From: Dermanyssus gallinae
Lineage: Eukaryota; Arthropoda; Arachnida; Mesostigmata; Dermanyssidae
DNA: 64,000 bases
Direction: 5' to 3'
Assembly: GCA_003439945.1 (NCBI GenBank)
Contig: QVRM01006442.1
Location: 1 to 64,000, forward strand
Positions within the stretch are counted from its first letter, which is position 1. Each line of letters begins with the position of its first letter. The position numbers were made by a program, and so were the translations under genes. This document shows, one piece after another, positions 23,700 through 33,849 of this stretch. Below the pieces are notes generated by a model. That model had not been told where the DNA came from. It did not search any database and saw only the letters and a program-made list of their open reading frames with translations.

Positions 23700-25012
23700 G
23701 GTGTGTTCAATCGTTATCGCGACTTTTGAATTTTCGCGGGTTACGTATATTCGAATTTCGATTTTTTGTGGCGTTATGTTGGTACTCATGTCTCTCACTT
23801 ATGCCGACAAGCTCGGCCATTTTGAATGTTCACTTAATTGTTGACAGCTGCTTTGCTTGCACGTGTTTTGGATCGTCTTCGATTTTTACCTATTCAAAAA
23901 AATGGATCAAAGAACCTGTATCAAATTTTGTGTGAAAAACGAAATTAAGTGCGCGGATGCATTCCGAATGTTGACTGTGGCATACGGAGAAGCTACCTTG
24001 GACCGAAGCAACGTTATCGGTGGTACAAAATGTTCTCAGAAGGCCGAGAAGATGTGAACGACGAAGAGCGTGCCGGACGCCCGAGCACTTCAACAACAGA
24101 CGAAAAAGTTAATGAAGTGGAGAAAATGGTATTGGCCAATCGTCGAATCACCGTTAGAGAAGTTGCTGAGGACCCTAAACATATCGATTGGCCCGTGCCA
24201 TTCGATTTTTATCAATGATTTGGGCATGAGACGGCTCGCCGCGAAATTCGTACCAAAATTGCTCAATTGCGACCAAAAACAGCATCGCATGAACATTGCT
24301 AATGAGATGTTGGACTCTGTCCGCGACGACCCAAATTTGCTCCAGAGGGTCATAACTGGTGACGAATCGTGGGTTTATGGTTATGACGTGGAAACCAAAG
24401 CTCAATCATCTCAATGGAAGCTGCCGCACGAACCAAGACCGAAAAAAGCGCGCCAAGTTCGGTCGAATGTGAAAGTTTTGCTGCCAGTTTTCTTCGATTG
24501 CAGGGGCGTGGTGCATCACGAGTTCTTGCCACAGGGTAGAACGGTCAATAAGGAATATTACCTGCAAGTTATGCGCAATTTGCGCGAAGCAATCCGCCAG
24601 AAACGCCCGGATTTGTGGAAGAACAAAAATTGGCTTTTGCACCACGATAACGCCCCTGCTCACACATCGTTGCTTGTGCGCGAGTTTTTGGCCAAAAACA
24701 ACACACTAATGATGCCGCAGCCACCGTATTCCCCAGATCTGGCCCCCTGTGACTTTTTCTTGTTCCCTAAACTGAAGAGGCCCATGAAAGGACGACGTTA
24801 CGCTACGCTTGACGAGATAAAGACGGCATCGAAGGAGGAGCTGAACAAGATAAAAAAAAAAGGTTTTTTGAAGTGCTTCGAAGATTGGAAAAACCGTTGG
24901 CACAAGTGTATAATATCTCATGGGGATTACTTTGAAGGGGACAAAATAGATATTCATGAATAAATGAATAATTTTGAAAAAACACAAAAGTCGCGATACG
25001 TTTTGAACACCA
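23697..25012 (+). mobile_element. Complete mariner element, 1.32 kb
   Basis: Imperfect terminal inverted repeats bound the element. The left end reads GGTGTGTTCAATCGT then TATCGCGACTTTTG (23715-23728). The right end is its inverse (24985-24998) followed by AACACC. Each end is next to TA (23695-23696; 25013-25014), as expected for mariner. The left flank is a (TA)n tract of about 33 bp and the right flank is TATA-rich, so the element inserted into a TA microsatellite. The 1316-bp length matches the usual mariner size of about 1.3 kb. One ORF fills the interior. Confidence 0.93.
23902..24963 (+). pseudogene. Mariner transposase, nearly intact, two frameshifts
   Basis: The enzyme cuts and rejoins transposon ends at TA sites in the nucleus. 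ATG at 23902 opens MDQRTCIKFCVK, an HTH-type N-terminus. A one-base loss near 24014 shifts the frame so that YRWYKMFSEGREDV and GRPSTSTTDEKV follow. A one-base gain near 24172 restores the first frame, which is then open to the stop at 24961-24963. The DDD triad is present: Asp in GDESW (24361-24363), Asp in HHDNAPAH (24646-24648) and Asp in PCDFFLF (24751-24753). Exactly 34 residues separate the last two, so it is DD34D mariner. The linker motif before the HHDN block and the SPDLAP box are intact. Apart from the two single-base indels there are no stops, so the copy is young. As it stands it cannot encode a full transposase. Confidence 0.92.
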
Positions 25013-25014
25013 TA

Positions 25015-25487
25015 TGTATATATATAAATTTTATTTTTTGTCCGATAAATAGAATATCCAATAAGTGACCTTACACTTATAAAATCATAGCGCCGACCAC
25101 AACGTCAAACGGTTTTATCCTGATGCGACGCGCAGCCCGAACGCTACAAAAGGCTAGTCAATTGCGCAGCCTAGTCTTGTTAAGTAAGTGTGAAATAGAG
25201 AATGTTTACTGAATTATTTAAGACCGATAAGCGTCACCCCTCATTCCCTAACCAAAACCACACCCTACGGTAACATCTCGACTAACCGGTCGCTGTTTTT
25301 CTTTTCTTTCTAAAAGCTTTCAAAAAGGTTCAACCGTTAATAATTAATAACCGCCATTATGACTCTGCATCCCTATGGGTGTGACGATACGTCACGTGCC
25401 ACTTGTACACTGCATATCACGATTATGCATATTTATTTTATAAAAAAAAGTAAAATTTTGTTTAATTACGGTGCAGCTGTTGCATAT
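25015..25487. other. Unannotated AT-rich sequence
   Basis: TA-rich next to the mariner element. Otherwise nothing recognised. Confidence 0.5.
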
Positions 25488-25660
25488 TGGTGGCGTGGTG
25501 AGTGCGATATTCGCCTGCGCCTCGCTCCCGGAGGAGACACATAGGTGCACGGGTTCGAGCCCCGACGTTGCACATTTGTATTTATAGGGTCGGTCTTACG
25601 AAGCAATGCGAAAATCTGCCCCGTGAACGTTAAATCTTGGCTGAAGGTCAGCTCGAAAAG
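25488..25660 (+). mobile_element. tRNA-derived SINE, copy B
   Basis: Plus-strand copy of the family at 3731-3920 and 29933-30119. It keeps the A-box-like TGGCGTGGTG (about 25491), CGGAGGAGACACATAGGTGC, the B-box GGTTCGAGCCC (about 25552-25562), and the body with AAGCAATGCGAAAA and GTTAAATCTTGGCTGA. The head differs from the others just before and after the A box. No convincing target-site duplication was found, and a small insertion (GAGTGCGATATTC) follows the A box. Confidence 0.8.
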
Positions 25661-26279
25661 CTCAATATTAGGTTAGTAGTCATAGTCGTTGAGTTCGTTA
25701 GCCCAGGATAGACTGGGCTGGTGGAAAACTTTTATCCATTCATAGGAAATGCATGCTGCAGGCGTTCATGTAAACGCATCGGGCTTTGTATACACCGCAT
25801 AGACATTCAAACGCAGTTGGGCGTCAAACGACATAAAGCATGTATCACGCCTACGACATGTACCGACCAGGCCTTTCAATTCGCCGAATGCTTCAGCGGC
25901 CAAGCAATAGTACTGAGATACCATACTGTTTATGGTATATTAATATGATTGCTTAATACCAGCCATAAACCAACCATAGCAAGGTTTATGTCTGATCCCC
26001 ATTGTTGGGCTCACTCTCATTCGTCTTCTTCAAAATATTCAACTAATAAGATATAAATCTGACGTTTGCTTCCACAAGAACCTAAAACTCGAGAGTACGT
26101 ATTCGTATATCAGCTTAGTGAATTAATTACGACGTTAAGGTGACCATGCGGATGGAACACCCCAAGAGTTCACGCCCCGTCCCACGTGTGAGCTAAAAAA
26201 TGTTTGGTATGATAACTAACGACATTACATCGAACTGAAATGCAATCTTTATATCGGCGACCTGAACGTACATTAACAT
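25661..26279. other. Unannotated sequence
   Basis: No gene, RNA or repeat recognised. Confidence 0.5.
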
Positions 26280-26527
26280 TGTTGAAGATCGCCATTTACA
26301 GTGTGCTTCAATGGGCCAAGAAGCAAGACATCTCCGCGCCAAAATATATGCTTCACGTAGAACTAGACCTTCCTGATTTTACTGGATTTTTACACGATTT
26401 ACAGGATTAAATCTGTTGAAGATCGCAATTTACAGTGTGCTCTAATGGGTCGCGGAGACGACATAGGAAGAACATCTCCGTGCCAAAATATATGCTTTAC
26501 GTGTATCTAGAATTTCCTAATTTTACT
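26280..26527. repeat. 134-bp tandem duplication
   Basis: A unit starting TGTTGAAGATCGC at 26280 recurs at 26414. Both copies share the inner blocks TTTACAGTGTGCT, ACATCTCCG-GCCAAAATATATGCTT and a TTTTACT end. They have diverged by substitutions and small indels, so the duplication is not recent. Confidence 0.85.
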
Positions 26528-26860
26528 AACATAGCCGTAACACTTGATGTGTGCACTACGAGCAATCTGCAATAATTTATTACCTCAAATTGCGATCATT
26601 AATGCAAAACAGTCTGATTTTTTTGGAAAGGGGTGCCCCACCTTATATTGGTAAAAGCTAGTTTAGCATGGTTTGTGGACTTACCTACTGTAGTAACTGG
26701 ATTAAAAACAGATACAATTTACCTTATAAAATATGTATCCACGTCAAGGAAACAAATTACGTATGATCAATCATATTAAGGATTAGTTTTCAATATGTGT
26801 TAACTGCGTTGATAAATGCACGAACCAAGCAATGGTCGGACAATCGGAGCAATCAAGATG

Positions 26861-26895
<35 letters not shown>

Positions 26896-27189
26896 GAATG
26901 CAAAACGTGTGCAGTATACGTGACTAGCGCTATGCAACGTAAAAGCGACAATTATGACATTGAAATAGTACCCGCAATCGTCGAGATTACACGACAAATG
27001 CCGCACTGCTACATAAGCAGTTACATTTATTTAAACTCGACTAAGTCGGAAGTGCGCGCGCGAGAGAGAGAAAGAGATCGTAGTGGTACAATCGTATAAT
27101 ACTACTACCTATGAAGCATCATGATAATAGTGCTCAAAATACATCCCCACTACCAAAAAAAAAGAACAGCTATTACAATTCAAATTTTG
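26528..27189. other. Unannotated sequence with a (TA)n tract
   Basis: A (TA)n tract lies at 26864-26892 and a GA-rich run at 27060-27080. Nothing else recognised. Confidence 0.5.
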
Positions 27190-28140
27190 GTACTTGTTAC
27201 AGTTATACATGCGTATGATACTTTATCGAGCATCGAGTGATACAACATCAGCACCAACAGCAACCTGGGGGTATCCACCGGTCAAGCCATTCGTTCGAGG
27301 TCGGTCTATGTATGGCCAAACGACTTTTCAGACCTGTTGCCGGCCGCCATCATCGAGAAAGCTCGCCCCCCTCCCGCTAGGTGAGACCGCGAGTAAATGA
27401 GATATTGTTAGATACGATCGCATGCGCGATGAAGTCCAGAGAAACTGAGGCGACGACTTATCGCCAAAGTCCATCGTTATGGATCGAATTGATCGATTTG
27501 ATACAGTTATTGAGGAGGATACTGCGGCGGAAAGAAAAACAGCAGCTCCAGCAGCTGTAGAGACGCACTGCAACACGCGCAGTAGCAGCAACAGTCGCAG
27601 GTCGCTGCCAATAAACAGCCAGGAAAAGTACAAGGCGAAGGAGAATAAGAAGAGGCAGAAACGAATTGCCTGCCCGACGCTAATCTTCGTGGGAGCAACG
27701 GCTGCTCAACCCCCGAACGGGTCTGTCTCTCCCGTCCGTCGATGGCCGGGCCAAGTCCACTTCTTCACGATCTGTTTGCCTGCGGATTGCGTGGAGTGAA
27801 ACGAGCGCCTACTGGCGCTGCCATCACACCACAGCGAAGCCGTTAACGTCGACGACGAAATTCCCCTTACGACATTCCGTCCGACTGCGGCTTCTTGCCC
27901 TGACTCGGCGGCATTCGGCGAACAAATTGCTCGCCTGTTGTCGGTGTCTTGTGCGCTTGCAGCGGTCGTCCGTCACTCAGACAGCCGTTTTAGCGGGAAA
28001 CGGCAGCTCAGCAGCGACAGCTTCACCCGCTCGTGTCCCTGTTACCGTTCACACTAGCGTCGTTGTCGTCGTCGTCGTCGTTGACTGCTCTTTGCGTAGC
28101 TAGCGCTTTCCCTAAGTCGCCTGGTGTCGCTGGTACTCTT
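27190..28140. other. CpG-rich patch with one candidate exon
   Basis: Roughly 0.9 kb is rich in CpG and CAG/GTC triplets between AT-rich flanks. A donor-like AG|GTGAGA lies at about 27380. An ORF at 27479-27799 starts in good context (G at -3 and +4) with MDRIDRFDTVIEED and then a Lys/Arg-rich middle. I recognise no domain. It may be a 5' exon or 5'UTR region of a gene extending outside the window, or it may be chance. Confidence 0.25.
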
Positions 28141-28207
28141 CCGCCATGCGTATCAAGCGACCGCAATAACTACTACTACTACTGTTACTACTAATACTAT
28201 AACAATG

Positions 28208-29300
28208 ACTGCTACTACTTTTTTTTGGTGAAATATATGTTACAACCATGTTTTTGAAGGAAATCGTTTGCGCTTCACTTCGGTGAAACATGGAGGTTCT
28301 TCTGTACTCTCCGAGTCTTTTCTGTTCCGAATTTTGGTCGCCCGGCCCCGGAACTCCTTGCGAACGTTGTCGGCGCGCCCACTCCGTTTCCAACTCGTTG
28401 TTTCTTCCTAGGAAGCTCTTCTCTAGGTTTACTCTTTGGCCCCTTCTGAGCTGGTCGTCGAGCATGGTGGCGACTATATCCATCACTGCCGTGTTCAAGG
28501 ACACTAAAGCAATTGCCACCGGCGATCCCATACGTGCGTCTTCTAGTATTGAATTGAGGGAAGTGACATAATCTACCTCGCCGATCCCGCACATGACGCA
28601 CGCGGATCCGCACTTTTGTCTATCCTGTGCGGATATTTCTGAAAGCGCCCGCGCCCCGTCACCACCTGCGTCAGGGGAAATGTGTTGCTTCCGTGTTCTC
28701 TGTTATATGAGATTTGATGAGATCAAAAATGACCTGACGCGTCCACGCTCCCGGTGCCTCCGATGACATTCGACTCCAGATAACGGGCAGACCGTTTGAT
28801 TTCAATGGCCATTCCATTCAGGGCCAATTGGACCTGAACGTATACTTTTCGTCCTGTGAGGAGCACGGCCTTACCTTTCTCGTATGCCAGTTGTAGCCCG
28901 TGGCCCAACATCCAGTCGTACACTATCCCAATAGCCTAGTGGGCCCGCCCCTGGAGTACTTCTGCATTGCGCGCCGTAACCCGAATAACTAGGTCGTCGG
29001 CGTACGCAATTGTCTTAACGCCTTCCATGTCGCAAAGCCCCAAGACATCATTGTGCGCCATGTTTCTCAGCAGGGGCCCCGGGACGGATCTTTCTAGGAC
29101 TCCTGCCCTCATGTAAAACACCTTGTCTCTGTGAACGATCGTACGGCTGCTACGATAAGAGGCCATGACTCTCTGCAGGTATGGAGAAAGACATTCAAGT
29201 AAAGCGTCCTCGATCACTGTTTTTTTAATTTTTTGCCTTTAGACCTTCTGTAGCACCAGATCGATGACCGTTTCCGTCGAGCGCCTTTGTCAACACCGAA
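28208..29300 (-). pseudogene. 5'-truncated R1-like LINE, reverse transcriptase to C-terminus
   Basis: On the minus strand the blocks run in LINE ORF2 order. RRSTETVIDLVLQKV (about 29300-29240) lies in the RT N-terminal part. YLQRVMASYRSSRTIV and LERSVPGPLLRNMAHNDVL follow, then the catalytic YADD (28993-29004), then WMLGHGLQLAYEKGKAVLL (about 28920-28860), typical of the R1-type palm/thumb. LTQVVTGRGRFQKYPHRI (about 28675-28620) marks the C-terminal domain that comes before the R1 zinc knuckle. The knuckle itself is disrupted. Several frameshifts and stops make it non-functional. The R1 group normally inserts in 28S rDNA, but no rDNA flanks are visible, so this is an R1-like element outside that site or an ectopic copy. 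Confidence 0.8.
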
Positions 29301-29324
29301 CTCTGTCAGAGAACGCCCCCTTAG

Positions 29325-29462
29325 TTCTAGTACTACGGTTGCTACTTATAGTACAGCCTAATTCCTGTTCTTTTTTTGTTTAATGATTTTTTAACCATGG
29401 ATGAAAACGATTTTGTTATATTCATGGTTATAGCCAACTCTTGTCCACTTTAATACTCACCC
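29325..29462 (-). mobile_element. Possible DNA-transposon terminal fragment
   Basis: Read on the minus strand, TA-TAGGGTGAGTATTAAAGTG begins at the edge of the (TA)n tract at 29463, like other GGGTG-type ends next to TA in this window. No matching second end or transposase was found. Confidence 0.3.
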
Positions 29463-29518
<56 letters not shown>

Positions 29519-29523
29519 TATAT
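29463..29523. repeat. (TA)n microsatellite
   Basis: A TA tract of about 60 bp with one TACATA interruption. Confidence 0.95.
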
Positions 29524-29793
29524 TTCACTCTTAAATTAGCTGCATGAACGAGTGCCCAATGTGCGATAGCTTTGCCATCACTCTTAACCACCCCCTGAAT
29601 TGGTACAATTTGCTATTACAACTTTTACCACCACTACCCACCCGGTTGTAGCAGTGGTGGCTTGGACGGCTAAAACTTGATTCCAACAACTGAGGCCTTG
29701 CCATGGCATAGAACTGAATCCTATCTTCATTTTCATTTTACCTAACCCTAACTAAATAATTCTACCTGAGCAGATGAAAGGTATTGACGAGAA

Positions 29794-29832
<39 letters not shown>

Positions 29833-29921
29833 TCCCACTATAGGTGTGTTTAAACATGCTTTTACCCCCACCCCCCTGTTCTGATTTGTGATCAATGATG
29901 ACTACTCTTACTACCTTTACT
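29524..29921. other. Unannotated sequence with a second (TA)n tract
   Basis: A (TA)n tract lies at 29796-29830. The rest is unassigned. Confidence 0.5.
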
Positions 29922-29932
29922 ACTTGATTATT
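29922..29932. repeat. Target-site duplication, SINE copy C
   Basis: ACTTGATTATT, identical to 30120-30130. The two repeats flank the SINE exactly. Confidence 0.9.
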
Positions 29933-30119
29933 AATCCTTTCGGGGCTGACTCTCAGCCAAGATTTAACGTCCATGGGATTGCTTTTCGCATTGCTTCATA
30001 GACGGACCCCCATAAATACAAATCGGTGCAACGGTGGGGCTCGAACCCGCGCACCTATCTAGTGTCTCCTCCGGTTGCGAGGCGCGGACTTAAGCCACCA
30101 CCACGCCACCGGGTTCGAC
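29933..30119 (-). mobile_element. tRNA-derived SINE, copy C, with perfect target-site duplication
   Basis: A 187-bp minus-strand copy. It has the head GGTGGCGTGGTGGTGGC, the middle CTCGCAACCGGAGGAGACAC, the B box GGTTCGAGCCC (plus positions 30037-30047), and a body with GAAGCAATGCGAAAAGC and GTTAAATCTTGGCTGA. It is bounded by identical 11-bp repeats ACTTGATTATT at 29922-29932 and 30120-30130, the target-site duplication made by LINE-driven insertion. This is the cleanest copy in the window and fixes the element's ends. Confidence 0.9.
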
Positions 30120-30130
30120 ACTTGATTATT
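30120..30130. repeat. Target-site duplication, SINE copy C
   Basis: Second copy of ACTTGATTATT. A T-rich run follows, as often seen at LINE endonuclease target sites. Confidence 0.9.
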
Positions 30131-31344
30131 TTTTTTTTTAAATAACATACATATTTATTTAACATATATTAAGTACAAAAACATGTCTCGACGCTCGCAA
30201 TGGGCCTTAAGGCCTGTGGCACGGAACTATTATTATTACTATTGCTATCGCTGCTACCCTAACGGCGGCCAGCCGACACACGTAGTCAATCACTCGCTCG
30301 TCTAATCGCCGCTCACGCTCCCCCCCTCTCTGTCTCTCTCCACTGCTTGTTCATCGTCGTCTATGACCCTTCGTACGGTCGCTGATGCCGTTGGTCCCGG
30401 TGCCGTTCTTACTACCAGATGACCTAAAATTACCATTGGTAGCAATATGCAAGTGGTTGAGTGTGTGTCTCTAAGCATTTATGAGTCAGTGTGTGCACCC
30501 CCCGCTCGAAGACAGCGTCGTCTTCATGAGGTCGATACGGCGATAGCCAACGGCAACTTCAAGAGTAGCGAAAAAGGCTGCAAACGCTACCGCGCCCTCA
30601 AGAAAGCGACATTCGTCTCCGTACCTTGTTGCCGGCACTGCATTTACGTAGACGCAGGTGGGCGACAGAGCCGAAAACAAAGAGAGAGAAGCGGGCAAAA
30701 GGGAAGATCAGAAGGGAGGACGCTGGATTTAAGAGAGCGGCAAAGTAGAAGAAAATGAAGAAGATGGAATATTGGAGAGAAGCCAGAAAGAAACAAAGCG
30801 AGAAAAAAACTAGAAAAACTAAACATTTTGTTGGCCGATAATCAGTCTGTCTAGTGCTCCACAACATAGTGCTATCATTTAGTTATACCACTGCTACCAC
30901 TACTACTACAGCGAGAGGAACAGCAGAAACAGGCAGATAAAACGACGCAATAAATCATCTCATCAGTAAGACAGTTAGCCGTCAATGAATAAATAGGTTG
31001 TTTGTCTATTCGTCACTGTTCGAACACGACCGGTGTCGTTAAGAAGAGAACTGACTTCGAAGCATGACGCCATTGGTGCGCAACGGCAGCATGTCACCTC
31101 CAGCTGGAGAATTTTTGTTCGCCGCATACACGATATTAATTGCAGAAATAAATCCATCATCGAAGTGATTCGGTTGCAATTAAATATGGATGTATGGATG
31201 TTGTTAGCCCTTTTACAGGTGTCTGTACATATGACAATTTTGTACTAGAAGAGCATAACGCTGCAGCTAAGAAATACCTATATTGCACTCTCAAGTTCTT
31301 CCGGTTTGCGGATTGAGCATCTGCCATCGTGATAGTTTCTTCTT
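30131..31344. other. Unannotated sequence, CpG-rich at 30230-30780
   Basis: An ORF at 30447-30758 (103 codons, Arg/Lys-rich end) lies in the CpG-rich part but has no known domain. The purine-rich run at about 30660-30820 drives basic or low-complexity translations. Confidence 0.35.
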
Positions 31345-31750
31345 CGCTGTTTCGGCCTATTCTCTTTCTGTACTTACTCCTAATCTTAACGTTTTTCCTA
31401 ATTTCAAATAGCCAGTCCCATCTAATCGTTCACACTTCCTAATTAAATATTCCACCTATATTTCTTCTTTTCCGCATATCCGACAAACCGTTGTTTTTAG
31501 CTCTTCATAACATGCCTGCTGCGCTCTCAGGTCTAACATACCTGCTCTTTCATTAGCTAACAGCCTGCTGCCTCTTGTAGCACCGTATAATGACAGCGTT
31601 CGCCGCTGCCTCTCGTTATATGACAACCATGACTAGCGCACTAACGCCCTTGACTACGCGACCAGATACCCTAACTCCCTCCTCGGGAAACTGTATCTTC
31701 GTTCCAATGGACCTCAGAAAATACTAGTAAAGCGCTATTTATTTCCATTA
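31345..31750 (-). pseudogene. LINE ORF2 C-terminus with zinc-knuckle, related copy
   Basis: On the minus strand, SWLSYNERQRRTLSLYG leads into RGSRLLANERAGMLDLRAQQ. CRICG, a stop, EYLIRKC (around 31500-31440) and KTLRLGV follow, then AKKKLSRW. The CxxC...C pattern with an acidic or aromatic spacer is the C-terminal zinc-knuckle of R1/I/Jockey-type LINEs. The layout parallels copies at 17280-17650 and 45935-46325, but the sequence has diverged, so this is a related subfamily or an old copy. Confidence 0.55.
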
Positions 31751-31984
31751 AACACCATATCTAATGAATCTGGTGCTCGCCACAACGCTAAGCATCGTTT
31801 GGACTTCTCCCAAATCCCTTGCCCAGAATTACCATCTGCAAAGAGTAAAAAATTACCTTTAATTCATCTTTCACCTCCCCAACCTTCCACTTGACTCTAT
31901 ACTATAAAAGTTTCTCGCAAAGGATGCTATCCAACTTTTATCGGATTCTTTTTATTTTATAAAATTGTATAAGGTTCAATATTG

Positions 31985-32042
31985 ATTTATTGTTCGCTTG
32001 GCATGTATACCTAAATACACATGTCACCCTTTTATATCAGGG
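31985..32042 (-). mobile_element. LINE 3' tail fragment
   Basis: Matches the tails of the LINE copies at 17.6 and 46.3 kb on the minus strand: CCTGATATAAAAGGGTGACATG, the stem-loop, then AACAATAAATCAAT. It is cut off abruptly at a TA-rich border near 32042. Confidence 0.7.
32000..32025 (-). other. LINE 3' tail stem-loop, third copy
   Basis: GACATGTGTA and TATACATGCC flank a short loop on the minus strand. The stem keeps most pairs with a wobble and a mismatch, as in the copy at 46279-46304. Confidence 0.6.
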
Positions 32043-32399
32043 TCTATATATGTATTATTATTATTAATATATGTATTAACCATATTATAGTTTCTTGTTA
32101 GATTCAGAAAATAACACAACCCTGTCTCCTCAGTCTAAAGATCTTAAACTATTTGATTTTCTACGAAAATATGGTCGTCTAACCTATACCCGCATGGTCA
32201 TTCCCTAACCTAATTATTCGATTCTAAGCCAATTTGTACTAAAAATATTCATGACAATACGACAAGCAAATATGCATGAAATACGATATCTTAAATGAGA
32301 TTTCATCGTGCGTATGTCGTCTTCCTTTCCATTATTCTCATAACACATTGTACAGTATCTATCTGTGTGACTATATCCGTATTCTTTTTCGACTTTCCT

Positions 32400-32700
32400 T
32401 CACGAACTCCATCACTAATGAAAAAATAACGCTACAACAGTCGTTTTAATCTAATCCTACATGCACAGTTGTTGTGGTTGAGGTTACCCGTTGTCCCCGT
32501 TGAGCTCTTAGTAAACTATTTTTACTAGCCTCTTTACAAAGTTTATCCTATTCATTTGCAGTTAATCTAGATTTATATTTTGGTATCCTAATCGCAGTTT
32601 CATTAAGTATATTTGATATGCTCATATTTGCTTCCTTATGCTCGCCTTGTCTGCTTTCAACTTATAACTAGTCTTTGCCGACCCCGTAACATCCGCCCAA
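32400..32700 (-). pseudogene. Possible LINE ORF2 linker fragment
   Basis: The minus strand reads ILNETAIRIPKYKSRLTANE, stop, DKLCKEASKN, like the segment between endonuclease and reverse transcriptase in LINE ORF2, where an IP..K.....W motif is common. No RT blocks follow. It may belong to the same element as the tail at 31985-32042 with an internal deletion. Confidence 0.35.
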
Positions 32701-33163
32701 AAATGATCACTGACAAAATGTCACTCCTGTGCTTTATCCATAACCATCTCTTCTGCCCATTCCCATCTTCACTAACTTTTTATATAATCCACGACGACCA
32801 TATTCTATTGCCATAACTCTATGTACATTTTTAAATCGCGATTTTACTTTAATATTGTGTTTTTAGCCCTGTTGTTAATACCCAGTTTAATTGCATGTTC
32901 TTTTTTGCTATATACAAATATATAAAGATAACCGAGAGAGTGGGAGAAGAGAGATACATGTGAGAGTATGATAAAGGGGGTTGTTTACTAACAATGCAGG
33001 CGTCGCTAAATTAGACGACGGGCGCAGCTTTTAGCCCTAAAGCCTTGTTGTTCCAAGAAAATACAAAAAGCCCAGTTTTGAAGGCAACATTCGAAAAAAT
33101 AATAATGTCCGAACTCTAGAAATTCACCAAAGCTGCCAAGGCGCATCAACATATCGCTCTCAA
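32701..33163. other. Unannotated AT-rich sequence
   Basis: Nothing firmly recognised. The minus strand of 33006-33060 (reading LEQQGF) could be a very decayed continuation of the transposase relic below. Confidence 0.35.
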
Positions 33164-33195
33164 GGAAGACATGGCTCCATGGAGACATGTCTTCC
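33164..33195. repeat. 32-bp near-perfect palindrome
   Basis: GGAAGACATG-GCTCCATGGAGA-CATGTCTTCC, symmetric except for one mismatched pair. It lies inside or next to the decayed transposase at 33330-33780. Confidence 0.85.
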
Positions 33196-33329
33196 AGAAA
33201 GTGTTAAAAGTTTTATCATAACTTATTCTCGAACTCGTAAAAGAACTAAGTTTATTACAACCTGTGCCAGTACGTTGTACGGCTTTAAAATTGCTTATAT
33301 TATTCTCTCTTAATTTAATAGCATTAAAC

Positions 33330-33780
33330 TTCTTGTTTATACACGTATATTAACGGTTGATTTTTGTTTCTCTAGTGAATATATTCTCGTCAGAGCAGAG
33401 TCCAACACGGCCTGTTACTGTATCTTTGAGGGAACCCAGGGCGCCTTACCTCAAGCAAGTCTGTTTGTCTAATCGGCGTCAGAGAGATTCTGTCTGGTTT
33501 TGATGGTGTACGACTGATACCTGAGGTCTTTGCGAATGATCCGACCAACGGTGCATCAAGGCATATCACATTTTGTGAGCGATCCCTGTACCTCGATGCT
33601 CAAAGTGCGCATCAAGGTTCTAGGATTGTTCAAAATGCACTTTTGCACTGAGACAGTTAGTGCTGGAGTCCTCACACAACGCAGTTTATCGTAAACCTTT
33701 TGCTCTGCTTTATAGAAACTCATTTCTGCTTCCTCTGCAGACGCGTTATCGCCAGTCTCGCAAACTGTCATTTTTGACAA
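33330..33780 (-). pseudogene. Decayed Tc1/mariner-superfamily transposase, N-terminal part
   Basis: The minus strand gives SVQKCILNNPRTLMRTLSIE (the HTH segment), VGRIIRKDLRYQSYTIKTRQ, NLSD, and after a shift SLKDTVTGRVW and CSDENIFTRETKINR. The Asp of SDE (codon at 33389-33391) sits where the first catalytic Asp belongs. These blocks come before those found at 5018-5860, so the two loci look like different parts of one family. Stops and shifts make it non-functional. Confidence 0.65.
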
Positions 33781-33849
33781 ACTATCGTGAGATACCAGAC
33801 ATGCCGCACGATAGCACGCCGTACACGATCAAGCAGCCCACCTAAACTT

